Assembly (NCBI RefSeq): GCF_016862975.1
Contig: NZ_BONZ01000033.1
Location: 1 to 61,370 of the forward strand
DNA from: Rugosimonospora africana
GTDB lineage: Bacteria; Actinomycetota; Actinomycetes; Mycobacteriales; Micromonosporaceae
Reading direction: 5' to 3'
Length of the DNA stretch: 61,370 bases
A model generated the notes under the pieces. That model saw only the letters and a program-made list of their open reading frames with translations, did no database searches and was not told the DNA's origin. Of the stretch, positions 42,920 to 50,893 are shown piece after piece. How positions within the stretch are numbered: the stretch's first letter is position 1; every line of letters begins with the position of its first letter. Made by a program: the position numbers and the translations under genes.

Positions 42920-44398
42920 TCAGGCCCCGGCCGGCGCTCCACAATGGACGGTGAGTGCCTCGCGGACCGCGTCGTCGAGGGCCGGCCCGCGGGTCACGTC
43001 GGTGGCCCAGGCCACGTACCCGTCCGGGCGCACCAGCGTGGTGGGCGCTTCCGCCGCGGGCGTCGCCGCGTACACCCGGCGCGCCCAACCCGCCGCCGCC
43101 TGGCCCGCGCCCGGCGGGCCGAGCAGCACGAACGTGCCGCCGCGCAACGCCTGGTACAGCCGGTCGACCGGCCGCCCGTCGCCGGCGAGCAGGACGTCCG
43201 CGGCACGGGTGCCGGTCAGCGGGTGCGACCCGTGCGGGGCGGGATAGGCGACACCGATGCTGGACAGCGCGCCGGCCGCCTTGCGGGCGATCGGGCCGAT
43301 GCGCATCGCGGTGCCTCCGATGGAGTTGCGCGCGGCCCGCTCGATCCGCGACTGGATCATGGCGAGCCTGATCAGCGCACCGCTGCTGCGCAGCACCGCC
43401 CGTCCCACCCGGTGGCGCTCGGCGTGGTAGCTGTCCAGCAGCCCGGCCGGTGCCCAGCCCCGCACCGCGGCGGCGAGCTTCCAGCCGAGGTTGGCCGCGT
43501 CCTGGATGCCGGTGTTCATGCCCTGGCCGCCGGCCGGCGAGTGGACGTGCGCCGCGTCGCCGGCGAGGAACACCCGGCCGACCCGGTAGTTGGGCACCTG
43601 CCGCTCGTCGCTGTGGAACCGGGACATCCACCGCGGGTCGTGCATGCCGAAGTCGACGCCCAGCGCGCGCTTCGTGACGTCCCGGACCTCCTCGAACGAC
43701 AGCGGCGCGTGATCCGGCTGCGGGTTGCGCCGGTCCCAGGCGAAGATCCGGTACCACCCGTCGCCGAACGGCGCGACGAACGCGAAGCAGTCGCCGACCG
43801 CGTTGACCGACAGCACATCCGCCGGCGGCTCGGCCAGCCGCACGTCGGCCAGCATGATGGAGGTGATGATCGGGGCTCCCGGGAACGGCAGGCCGAGCGC
43901 CTGGCGCACCCGGGAGTTCGCCCCGTCGGTCCCGACCGCATACGACGCCCGGACCGTCTGACCCGACGCGGTCCGCAGCTCGACGCCGGTCGCGTCCTGG
44001 CTGAGGCCGGTCACCTGGACCTCGCGCAGCAGCGTCGCGCCGAGCCCCTCCGCCCGCCGCCGCAGCAGCGTCTCGACGTGGTACTGCGGCGTGATCAGCA
44101 GGTACGGGAAGCGGCTGGGTACGATGCCCAGGTCGACGTCGACCCGGTCGAACAGGCGCAGCCGGCGGATCGGCGCACCCGTGGTGATCAGTTCGTCGGC
44201 GAGTCCCCGCGCGTCGAGCAGTTCGAGCGTGCGGGCGTGCACGCCGAAGGCGCGGGTGAGGTTGGACTCCTCCCCGCGACGCTCCAGCACGGTGGTGCGC
44301 ACTCCGGCAGCGGCCAGGTCGCCGGCGAGTGTCAGGCCGGCCGGGCCGGCGCCGACGATCGCCACCTCTGTCTCCGCGGGAACCAGATCAGTGTCCAT
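42920..44398 (-). CDS. FAD-dependent monooxygenase (rifampicin/polyketide hydroxylase class)
   Basis: 492 residues from ATG 44398. The FAD motif VAIVGAGPAGLTLAGDLAAAG is split as VAIVGAGPAGLTL and AGDLAAAG. Also present: AVGTDGANSRVRQALG, the GD motif VFLAGDAAHVHSPAGGQGMN, and a thioredoxin-like C-terminal domain (RVYAATPAAEAPTTLVRPDG). This architecture is that of aromatic polyketide hydroxylases and antibiotic-inactivating monooxygenases. Two inverted 17-bp operators lie upstream, so a repressor, probably TetR-type and not in the window, controls it. It may detoxify an antibiotic. Confidence 0.9.
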   Translation of the reverse strand: MDTDLVPAETEVAIVGAGPAGLTLAGDLAAAGVRTTVLERRGEESNLTRAFGVHARTLELLDARGLADELITTGAPIRRLRLFDRVDVDLGIVPSRFPYLLITPQYHVETLLRRRAEGLGATLLREVQVTGLSQDATGVELRTASGQTVRASYAVGTDGANSRVRQALGLPFPGAPIITSIMLADVRLAEPPADVLSVNAVGDCFAFVAPFGDGWYRIFAWDRRNPQPDHAPLSFEEVRDVTKRALGVDFGMHDPRWMSRFHSDERQVPNYRVGRVFLAGDAAHVHSPAGGQGMNTGIQDAANLGWKLAAAVRGWAPAGLLDSYHAERHRVGRAVLRSSGALIRLAMIQSRIERAARNSIGGTAMRIGPIARKAAGALSSIGVAYPAPHGSHPLTGTRAADVLLAGDGRPVDRLYQALRGGTFVLLGPPGAGQAAAGWARRVYAATPAAEAPTTLVRPDGYVAWATDVTRGPALDDAVREALTVHCGAPAGA

Positions 44399-44422
44399 AG
44401 GTCGGGGTCTCCTACGCCTGTG

Positions 44423-44439
44423 GGCCAACGCTCGTTGAC
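44423..44439. promoter_or_regulatory. Monooxygenase operator 1
   Basis: GGCCAACGCTCGTTGAC has CAACG and CGTTG arms around CT. It lies 24 bp upstream of the monooxygenase start codon. Confidence 0.65.
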
Positions 44440-44464
44440 GAGGCTATGGCAGCGCCGCCGGTCC

Positions 44465-44481
44465 GTCAACGTACGTTGGCC
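44465..44481. promoter_or_regulatory. Monooxygenase operator 2
   Basis: GTCAACGTACGTTGGCC is the reverse complement of operator 1 apart from the two central bases, and contains the perfect palindrome CAACGTACGTTG. A half-site (CGTTGGCCTAC) is repeated directly at 44474-44484 and 44488-44498. Confidence 0.65.
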
Positions 44482-44494
44482 TACAGTCGTTGGC

Positions 44495-46000
44495 CTACTC
44501 GCTCGGCGGCGCCGCATCCGTCGTCGTGTCCACCGCCGGCCGCACCACCGGCCGCGCCACCGACTCCGGCGCGACCTCGGACAGCCGCCGGGCGAGGTAG
44601 CGGCGCTCGCTGTCGGTCGGCGCGAGCACCAGCGCCTCCCGGTATGCCGCTGCCGCCTGGTCGGTGCGGCCCAACCGGCGCAGCAGGTCCGCGCGGGTGG
44701 CGGGCAGCAGGTGGTACCCGGACAGCGCGCCGGCCGCCCCCAGCGCGTCGACCAGGGCGAGCCCGGCCTCGGCACCGTCGGCCATGGCCACCGCCACCGC
44801 CCGGTTGAGTTCCACCACCGGCGAAGGGGCGAGCCGCGCCAACTCCCCGTACAGCCCGGCGATCTGCGCCCAGTCGGTCTGGGCGGGATCGGCTGCGTTG
44901 GCGTGGCACGCGGCGATGGCCGCCTGCACCTGGTACGGGCCGGGTGTGCCCCGCACGAGTACCGCGTCGAGGATCCGCAACCCCTCGTCGATCTCGTCCC
45001 GGTCCCACGCCGTGCGGTCCTGGTGCTCCAGAGTCACCACGTCGCCCGCCGCGTCGATCCGGGCCGCGCGCCGGGAGTCGTTGAGCAGCATCAGCGCCAG
45101 CAGCCCGTGCGCCTCCGGCTCGGCCGGCATGGTCTCGACCAGGACCCGGGCCAGCCGGATCGCTTCGGCGGACAGCGACTGCCGGGTCAGGTCCGGCCCG
45201 GCGCTGGCCGAGTAGCCCTCGTTGAACAGCAGGTACAGCACGCCGAGCACGGCCTCGGTGCGCTCCGGCAGCAGGCGGGCCGGCGGCACCCGGTACGGGA
45301 TGCCGGCGTTCCGGATCTTGCGCTTCGCCCGGACCAGTCGCTGCGCCATGGCCGGTTCCGGGATCAGGAACGCCCGGGCGATCTCGGCGGTGGTCAACCC
45401 GGCGAGGGTACGCAGGGTCAGCGCGACCCGTGCCTCCAGTGGCAGCGCCGGGTGGCAGCAGGTGAACATCAGGCGCAGCCGGTCGTCGGGTACCGGGTCG
45501 TCGTCGGGTACCGGTGCCTCCTCCGGCGGCTCCGGGGGCGGCTGCGCCCCCGGTACCGTCACCGCCAGCGCACGCAACCGGGCGGCCTCGACCGCGCCGC
45601 GCCGCAGCCGATCCAGCGCCCGGTTACGCGCGGTGGTACTCAGCCACGCCCCGGGACGGAGCGGCACACCGTCCCGGGGCCAGCGAACCAGCGCCTGCGC
45701 GAAGGCGTCCTGCGCGCACTCCTCCGCGAGGTCCCAGTCGCCGGTCAGCCGGATCAGGGTGGCCACCACCCGGCCCCACTCCGAGCGGAACGCCTCGGTC
45801 ACCGCGGCCCGGACCGCACACTCACCGGCGCCGGCCCGCCCGGCCGAGGCGTCCTCGACCGGGGCAGGCTCGGCCGCAGCGGCATCCTCGGCCTCGTCGT
45901 TGATCGGGGCAGGCTCGGCGGCGACCTCGACCGGGGCGTCTCCGGCCCCGGCGTCTCGGACCGCGGCGTCCTCGACCGCGGCGTCGGCGTCCCCGCTCAC
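44495..46000 (-). CDS. ECF42-type RNA polymerase sigma factor with TPR-like C-terminus
   Basis: 501 residues from GTG 46000, overlapping the DGPF gene stop as GTGA. After an acidic, Ala-rich N-terminal tail (about 60 residues) come sigma-2 ([40 protein letters not shown]) and sigma-4 ([20 protein letters not shown]). A long C-terminal helical-repeat domain ([40 protein letters not shown]) defines ECF42. No anti-sigma gene is present. In this group the C-terminal extension regulates the factor, and its neighbours are DGPF/YciI proteins, as here. Confidence 0.92.
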   Translation of the reverse strand: MSGDADAAVEDAAVRDAGAGDAPVEVAAEPAPINDEAEDAAAAEPAPVEDASAGRAGAGECAVRAAVTEAFRSEWGRVVATLIRLTGDWDLAEECAQDAFAQALVRWPRDGVPLRPGAWLSTTARNRALDRLRRGAVEAARLRALAVTVPGAQPPPEPPEEAPVPDDDPVPDDRLRLMFTCCHPALPLEARVALTLRTLAGLTTAEIARAFLIPEPAMAQRLVRAKRKIRNAGIPYRVPPARLLPERTEAVLGVLYLLFNEGYSASAGPDLTRQSLSAEAIRLARVLVETMPAEPEAHGLLALMLLNDSRRAARIDAAGDVVTLEHQDRTAWDRDEIDEGLRILDAVLVRGTPGPYQVQAAIAACHANAADPAQTDWAQIAGLYGELARLAPSPVVELNRAVAVAMADGAEAGLALVDALGAAGALSGYHLLPATRADLLRRLGRTDQAAAAYREALVLAPTDSERRYLARRLSEVAPESVARPVVRPAVDTTTDAAPPSE

Positions 46001-46320
46001 TCGTCCGTCCAGATCGGGCGCAACTCGATGGCCCCGAACGTGGCCACCGGATGCTTCGAGGCCACCTCGATCGCCTCGGCCAGGTCGGCGCACTCGATCA
46101 CGTCGTACCCCGCGACCAGCTCTTTGGTCTCCGCGAACGGCCCGTCGGCGACCAGGCGCCCGCTCTCGCGTACCGTCGTGGCGTCGCTCGTCGGCCGCAA
46201 CTGGCTGCCTTCCAGGCGCACTCCGCGGGAGTGCATCTCGTCCAGCCAGGACTCGATCGGGTTCGCGTCCGGGCTCGGCGACAGCGACGGGTCGTTGCAG
46301 ACCAGCATCAGGTACTTCAC
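45997..46320 (-). CDS. DGPF/YciI-family protein (1)
   Basis: 107 residues, [20 protein letters not shown]. The family motif is [20 protein letters not shown], followed by [19 protein letters not shown] and a closing ELRPIWTD. Related to YciI; ferredoxin-like fold. Function unknown, but constantly linked to ECF42 sigma factors. It ends in the overlap with the sigma gene and starts 4 bp after the second DGPF gene. Confidence 0.9.
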   Translation of the reverse strand: MKYLMLVCNDPSLSPSPDANPIESWLDEMHSRGVRLEGSQLRPTSDATTVRESGRLVADGPFAETKELVAGYDVIECADLAEAIEVASKHPVATFGAIELRPIWTDE

Positions 46321-46323
46321 CGC

Positions 46324-46662
46324 TCAGCCCTCCCAGAACGGTCGGATCTCGACCGGGTACCGGGCGGCGGCGGGATGCCCGCCGGCCACCTCGATCGCCT
46401 CGTCGAGGTCGGCACACTCGATGATCTCGTACCCCCCGATCTGCTCCTTGGTCTCCGCGAACGGCCCGTCGGCGACCAGCGTCTCGCCGCCGCGCACCCG
46501 GACCGTCACGGCCTCGGACGGCGGCCGCAGGCGCACCCCCCGATGCGGTATCCCGCGCTCGCTCAAGCCGCGCTCCCACTCGATGAACTCGGGCATGGCC
46601 ACGATCTCGGCCGGGCCCGGCGACGGCGCACCGTCATCACATATCCACAGCATGTAGCGCAT
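46324..46662 (-). CDS. DGPF/YciI-family protein (2)
   Basis: 112 residues, [20 protein letters not shown]. It carries [20 protein letters not shown] and [16 protein letters not shown], closely matching its neighbour. It is the first gene of the three-gene ECF42 operon. AGGA lies 9 nt before the start. A possible ECF-type promoter sits at 46725-46752. Confidence 0.9.
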   Translation of the reverse strand: MRYMLWICDDGAPSPGPAEIVAMPEFIEWERGLSERGIPHRGVRLRPPSEAVTVRVRGGETLVADGPFAETKEQIGGYEIIECADLDEAIEVAGGHPAAARYPVEIRPFWEG

Positions 46663-46699
46663 CTGTCGGTTCCTGTCCCTTTCTCCGGCGGTTCGTCGT

Positions 46700-46715
46700 G
46701 CGGCCCGCGGGCCGC
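46700..46715. repeat. Perfect 16-bp palindrome in the DGPF leader
   Basis: GCGGCCCGCGGGCCGC reads the same on both strands. It lies in the presumed 5' leader of the DGPF/ECF42 operon, between the promoter candidate and the start codon at 46662. It could form a stem-loop in the mRNA or be bound as an operator. Confidence 0.55.
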
Positions 46716-46724
46716 TTCATCTTC

Positions 46725-46752
46725 ACGACGCGGCGGTACGCCGAAATCGACC
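46725..46752 (-). promoter_or_regulatory. Candidate ECF-type promoter for the DGPF/ECF42 operon
   Basis: On the minus strand GGTCGA (46752-46747) and CGTCGT (46730-46725) are 16 bp apart. I recall ECF42 target promoters with TGTCGA at -35 and a CGTC-like -10, so this fits autoregulation apart from one -35 base. Confidence 0.35.
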
Positions 46753-46778
46753 GCCCCACCCCCGGAAATCTTCGACCG

Positions 46779-46828
46779 TTCACCGATCCTCCACCGACCC
46801 CCGCCGCCGTTTCACCTCGCGGCCACCG
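46779..46828 (+). promoter_or_regulatory. Heptad-repeat regulator site of the orphan KdpE-like gene
   Basis: Pair 1 is TTCACCG-N4-TCCACCG (46779-46796). Pair 2 is TTCACCT-N4-GCCACCG (46811-46828). Each pair has the 11-bp pitch typical of OmpR-class binding sites, and the pairs start 32 bp apart. CACGCT (46839-46844), 6 nt before the ATG, may be the -10. The same arrangement occurs before the kdp operon. Confidence 0.65.
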
Positions 46829-46850
46829 TGCCGGGCGCCACGCTGGCACA

Positions 46851-47534
46851 ATGACCCGGGTCCTCGTCGTCGACTCCGAACCGCAGATCCTCCGCCTGCT
46901 GCGTATCAACCTGACCGCCCGGCGGTACGAGGTGCTGACCGCCCGCACCGGCCGGGCCGCGCTGCGCGCCACCGCCGACCACCACCCCGACCTGGTCGTG
47001 CTGGACCTCGGCCTGCCCGACATCGACGGTGTGCAGGTCATCCACCAACTGCGCGCCTGGACCACGGTACCCATCCTGGTGGTGTCCTGGCGCACCGGCA
47101 GCCACGACAAGGTCGACGCGCTGGACGCCGGGGCCGACGACTACGTCACGAAGCCGTTCAGCGTCGACGAACTGCTCGCCCGCGTCCGCTCGGTCGGTCG
47201 CCGGCAGACCGGCGACGGGCACCCGACGTCGGTGCGCATCGGCCGCTTCGACGTCGACCTGGAACGGCGCCGGGTGGACGCCACCGACGGCGCGGCCGGC
47301 GACGTGCACCTCACACCGACCGAGTGGCGGCTGCTCGAGGCGCTGGTCACCAGGCCGGGGAAGCTGATGCGGCAGCGCCAGTTGCTGGAGCAGATCTGGG
47401 GCCCGATGTGCCGGGGCGAGACGCAGTACCTGCGCCAGTACATGGCCCAGCTGCGCCGCAAGTTCGAGGCGGAGCCGGCCCGTCCGAGGCACCTGCTCAC
47501 CGAGCCCGGCATGGGGTACCGTTTCCAGCCCTGA
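46851..47534 (+). CDS. KdpE-like OmpR-family response regulator, atypical receiver
   Basis: 227 residues from ATG 46851. The receiver is strongly KdpE-like: EPQILRLLRINLTARRYEVL, DLVVLDLGLPDIDGVQVI (phospho-acceptor D52), DAGADDYVTKPFSVDELLAR. The conserved acidic pair, EDE or DDE in relatives, reads D8-S9-E10, so the residue that directly binds Mg is serine. Phosphorylation may be weak or absent. A winged-helix domain closes the protein (LTPTEWRLLEALVTRPGKLM). No kinase gene is adjacent in the same direction. Its promoter copies the kdp operon layout. Confidence 0.88.
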   Translation: MTRVLVVDSEPQILRLLRINLTARRYEVLTARTGRAALRATADHHPDLVVLDLGLPDIDGVQVIHQLRAWTTVPILVVSWRTGSHDKVDALDAGADDYVTKPFSVDELLARVRSVGRRQTGDGHPTSVRIGRFDVDLERRRVDATDGAAGDVHLTPTEWRLLEALVTRPGKLMRQRQLLEQIWGPMCRGETQYLRQYMAQLRRKFEAEPARPRHLLTEPGMGYRFQP

Positions 47535-47564
47535 CGGCCGTTGCCCAGCTTGCCCAACGCTTGG

Positions 47565-48278
47565 TCAGGGGACGGGCGTGGCCGCGGGCGGTTCGCCGCC
47601 GGCGACCGCCAGGCGGTAGCCGACCGACGGGTCGTTCTCGAGAAACAGCCCCTGCTCGTCGTGGAGCTTGCGCCGGATGCGGTACGCGTACACCTTCAGG
47701 TAGCGCAGTTCCCGGGCGTAGGCCGAACCCCAGACGTTCTCCAGGATCATGCGCCGGGTGCAGATCTTCCCGGCGTGCCGGGCGAGGTACGCCAGGAACT
47801 CGAACTCCTTCGGCGTCAGGTCGACCGGGCGGCCGTCGAAGGTCGCCTGGTAGTGCACGAGATCCAGCCACAGCCGTCCGGCGCGCAGCTCGGTGGTCTG
47901 GTCGTCGACCGTGCCGGCGGTGTGGTGGCGCAGCGCGACCCGTACCCGCGCGTCCAGTTCTCGCATGCCGAACGGCTTGGTCATGTAGTCGTCGGCGCCG
48001 CCGTCGAGCGCCTCCACCTTGCGGTCCTCGGAACCGTCGGCGGACAGCACGACGACCGGCACGTCGCTCCAGGTGCGGATGCGGCGGCACACCTCCAGGC
48101 CGTCGAGGTCGGGCAGGCCGAGATCCAGGACGATCACGTCCGGTGGGTGCAGCGCGACCTCGTCGAGGGCGTCTCTGCCGGCGCCGGCGGTGCGGGCCTC
48201 GTGCCCGAGCGCGTGCAGGCCGACGCGGCACGCGTTGAGCAGGTCGGTGTCGTCGTCAACGATGAGGATGCGGGGCAC
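47565..48278 (-). CDS. kdpE: OmpR/KdpE-family response regulator
   Basis: 237 residues, MPRILIVDDDTDLLNACRVG. The acidic triplet is intact (D8-D9-D10), with phospho-acceptor D in DVIVLDLGLPDLDGLEV and MTKPFGMRELDARVRV. The DNA-binding domain has LTPKEFEFLAYLARHAGKIC. It overlaps the kinase 3' end by 23 bp, so they form one two-component unit. The gene symbol is by position and similarity. It converges with the orphan regulator. Confidence 0.88.
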   Translation of the reverse strand: MPRILIVDDDTDLLNACRVGLHALGHEARTAGAGRDALDEVALHPPDVIVLDLGLPDLDGLEVCRRIRTWSDVPVVVLSADGSEDRKVEALDGGADDYMTKPFGMRELDARVRVALRHHTAGTVDDQTTELRAGRLWLDLVHYQATFDGRPVDLTPKEFEFLAYLARHAGKICTRRMILENVWGSAYARELRYLKVYAYRIRRKLHDEQGLFLENDPSVGYRLAVAGGEPPAATPVP

Positions 48279-49980
48279 CCTGGGCCTCCTCGGTCGGTGT
48301 CTGTTCCCGGGCCGGCGCGGTCCTCTGCCGCGGCGGCTGTGCTCTGGGCGGCTGCGCCTTGGTCCGCGGCTGTGTCTCGGGCGCCTGTGCCCCGGGTCGC
48401 GGCTGTGTCCCGGGCGGCTGTGTTCCGGGTCGCGGCTGTGTCCCGGGCGGCTGTGTTCCGGGTCGCGGCTGTGTTCCGGGTCGCGGCTGTGTTCCGGGCG
48501 GGGTCGCGGGGTTCTCGTCGGGCAGGGCCTCCGCGACGGCCAGGGTGAAACAGAACCGGGCGCCGCCTCCCGGTGCGTCCTCGACCCAGATGCGCTGCCC
48601 GTGCGCCTCGATGAATGCCTTGGCGATGGTCAGGCCGAGCCCGGTTCCGGCGTCGCCCCGGCGGCGGTGGAACAGTCCGAAGATCTCACCCCGCCGGTCG
48701 GGGGAGACTCCGGGACCGTGGTCGGTGACCGAGACCGTCACCGTACCGGCGCCGGTCGACCGGCCGCCGATGGTGACCGGGGTGTCCCGGGGGGCGTACC
48801 GGCCGGCGTTCTCCAGCAGGTTGGTGAGCACCCGGGCGGTGAGGACCAGGTCGACGTCCACCGGCGGCAGCCCGGCCGGGATGTCGACCACCGGCGCGCG
48901 TACCCGGGAGGCCGGCGGCAGATCCCGCAGCACCCCGGCCACCAACTCCCCCACCGTGGTCACCGTGGACCGGGGTCGCAGCACGCCGGCCTGAACCCGG
49001 CTCATGTCCAGCAGATTCGTCACCAGCGCGGCCAGCCGGTCGGCCTGGGCGTCGATGAGCCCGGCGAGTTCGGTACGCGCCCCGGGCCCGATGTCGAGTT
49101 CCGGGTCGGCGAGTACCGAGGAGGATGCCTTGATAGACGCGAGCGGCGCCCGCAGGTCGTGGGACACCGCGGCGACCAGCATCCGGGCCAGCCGCTCGAC
49201 CTCCTCAGTGACCTCCGCACGCAGTGCGTGCTCGCGCAACTGAGCCCGCTCGATGGCAAGCGCCACCTGGTTGGCGAACAGCAGCAGCGGCTCCCGCTCC
49301 TGCTCGGCCAGCCGCTTGCCGGACACCACCAGCAGGCCGACCGGGCGTCCGGCCGCGATGAGCGCGAGCACGAACGAGTCCCGGTGCCGGGACAGCGGCG
49401 TGTCCAGGCTGGTCAGCTCTCCGGGGACGGGTACCAGCCGGGTGCGGTCCTCGACGGTCAGCGGCGCGCCGGCGGTGGCCACGATGTCCAGCCGGTCGCC
49501 CCTGGGCAGCAGCAGGGCGACCTGGCGCGCGTCGAACACGTCGCGCAGCGTGTCGACGATGGTCGACAGCAACTCGTCGAACGGCCGGTCCTCGACCAGA
49601 TGGCCGGACAACTCGAACAGCTCGCGGATCTGGATCCCCCGCTGCCGGGCCTTGGCCCGCGCGACGTTGAGCCCGGAGACCACCTTGGCGACCGGGAGCA
49701 TCACGGCGGCGTACACGCCCAGTGCCGTCCAGTTCTCCGCCGCGCCGACGTTCAGGGTCAGGTACGGCGGGATGAACAGCAGATCGTACACGAGGAAGCC
49801 GCCGGCCACGCCCACCACCCCGGCGAAGAAGCCGCCGAGGACGACCCCGAGCACGACCGGTACGACGAGAACCAGCGCACAGGTCGCGATCGTCAGGTGG
49901 TCGCGCAGCGGCAGCATCCCGGCCGCGAGCGCGGCGGTGCTGCCCAGCGCCGCGAGCGAGCCGGCCACGTTGTGCCGCAC
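48256..49980 (-). CDS. kdpD: KdpD-like sensor histidine kinase lacking the KdpD/USP N-terminus
   Basis: 574 residues from GTG 49980. The chain starts directly with the DUF4118 membrane block (LTIATCALVLVVPVVLGVVL, GFFAGVVGVAGGFLVYDLLF), then a GAF domain, a HisKA box (AAVSHDLRAPLASIKASSSV, H274), and an HATPase domain (NLLENAGRYAPRD, DHGPGVSPDRRGEIFGLFHR, GTGLGLTIAKAFIEAHGQ). The cytoplasmic KdpD and USP domains of full KdpD (about 370 residues) are absent. The last 70 residues are [11 protein letters not shown] repeats. Separated from kdpC by 382 bp and a terminator hairpin. Confidence 0.88.
   Translation of the reverse strand: MRHNVAGSLAALGSTAALAAGMLPLRDHLTIATCALVLVVPVVLGVVLGGFFAGVVGVAGGFLVYDLLFIPPYLTLNVGAAENWTALGVYAAVMLPVAKVVSGLNVARAKARQRGIQIRELFELSGHLVEDRPFDELLSTIVDTLRDVFDARQVALLLPRGDRLDIVATAGAPLTVEDRTRLVPVPGELTSLDTPLSRHRDSFVLALIAAGRPVGLLVVSGKRLAEQEREPLLLFANQVALAIERAQLREHALRAEVTEEVERLARMLVAAVSHDLRAPLASIKASSSVLADPELDIGPGARTELAGLIDAQADRLAALVTNLLDMSRVQAGVLRPRSTVTTVGELVAGVLRDLPPASRVRAPVVDIPAGLPPVDVDLVLTARVLTNLLENAGRYAPRDTPVTIGGRSTGAGTVTVSVTDHGPGVSPDRRGEIFGLFHRRRGDAGTGLGLTIAKAFIEAHGQRIWVEDAPGGGARFCFTLAVAEALPDENPATPPGTQPRPGTQPRPGTQPPGTQPRPGTQPPGTQPRPGAQAPETQPRTKAQPPRAQPPRQRTAPAREQTPTEEAQGAPHPHR
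48366..48500. repeat. Tandem repeats encoding the kinase Pro/Gly/Thr tail
   Basis: Alternating 15- and 18-bp units built on CGGCTGTGTCCCGGG encode about nine PGTQP segments on the minus strand. Units are nearly identical, so length is likely variable between strains. Confidence 0.75.
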
Positions 49981-50362
49981 CGTCGTGTCCGTGTCCGGCC
50001 GTCCCTTCCTGTTCCGCTGTCCCTTCGCGTCGGGCCGTCCCCTCGCGTCGGGCCGTCCCCTCGTGTCGGGCCGTCCCTCGTGTCCCGCACAGACGGGACC
50101 GCCGGCGTGGCGGCTGAGCCGCTGCCGCGCCGGCGGAGAACCGCTTTTCGCTATCGTCCGTCGTTTCCGGCCACCGGTGTGGCGACCGTGTGCGGGCTCA
50201 CGCCGGCAACCATGACATCCCTACGCCTGCTTGACGACTTCCTGACGGCGCCGCGATTTCCTGGGGCGCCACGGTCTCCTGGGGCCGGTCTTCTGGGGCC
50301 TCACGCGCTTCTGGGGCCCCAGGATCTCCCGAGCGGGCCGCCAGGGCGGCCCACTCGGGTGC
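49981..50362. other. Gap between kdpC and the kinase gene
   Basis: No gene is seen. It holds three 18-bp units TCGCGTCGGGCCGTCCCC (50025-50077, the last one variant). Four YCTGGGGC boxes lie between 50258 and 50320, with the palindrome CTGGGGCCCCAG (50311-50322), followed by the kdpC hairpin. No remnant of a KdpD sensor domain is detectable. Confidence 0.6.
50328..50359 (-). terminator. Hairpin after kdpC
   Basis: CCCGAG, a mismatch, GGGCCGCC, then AG, GGCGGCCC, a mismatch and CTCGGG form a 14-pair stem with a very short loop. It lies 3 bp past the kdpC stop. No U-tract. It likely separates kdpFABC mRNA from the kinase-regulator mRNA. Confidence 0.65.
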
Positions 50363-50893
50363 TCACGTCAGCGCGGCAAGCGCCACGTTGAGCTCCAGGA
50401 CATTAACGTGCGAAGCGCCGAGGAACCCGTACTGCGGCCCGGAGACGTGGTCCGCCACCAACTGCCGTACCCGATCCTCCGGAAGGTTGCGGGACTTGGC
50501 CACGGAGGCCACCTGGGCGTACGCGTCGTCCGGAGAGATGTCCGGATCGACCCCGCTGCCCGAGGCGGTCACCAGGCCGGAGGTTGGCGTGATGCCCTCC
50601 TTCTTCAACGCGTCAATCTGCTTCTTGACCTTGTCGGAGAGCTCCTGGGACCGGGGGCCCAGGTTCGAGCCGCCGGTGGCGGTCGGGTCGTCGCCGTCAC
50701 GGCGGCCCTGGAACCACTGCGGACCCGACCAGGTCTGCCCGATCCGCGTCGAACCGTTGGCCGTCAGCGAGCCGTTCGCCTTGTCGTGGAACAGCAGTTG
50801 CCCGATGCCTGTCGTGGCCAGCGGGTACGCCAGTCCGAGGAGTACGAAGAAGGCGAGCGAGACGACGACTGCCCGCCGGAGGCTGACCCACAT
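50363..50893 (-). CDS. kdpC: Potassium-transporting ATPase subunit C
   Basis: 176 residues. One N-terminal membrane span (AVVVSLAFFVLLGLAYPLAT) is followed by the external domain with GSTRIGQTWSGPQWFQGR and SGLVTASGSGVDPDISPDDA. It stabilises the KdpFABC complex and aids ATP binding. The start overlaps the kdpB stop as TGATG. Confidence 0.95.
   Translation of the reverse strand: MWVSLRRAVVVSLAFFVLLGLAYPLATTGIGQLLFHDKANGSLTANGSTRIGQTWSGPQWFQGRRDGDDPTATGGSNLGPRSQELSDKVKKQIDALKKEGITPTSGLVTASGSGVDPDISPDDAYAQVASVAKSRNLPEDRVRQLVADHVSGPQYGFLGASHVNVLELNVALAALT

Noticed and set aside
46001-46579. Longer start for the ECF42 sigma gene
   Set aside because: The upstream frame is a shadow of the two DGPF genes. 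GTG 46000 with GTGA overlap fits better.
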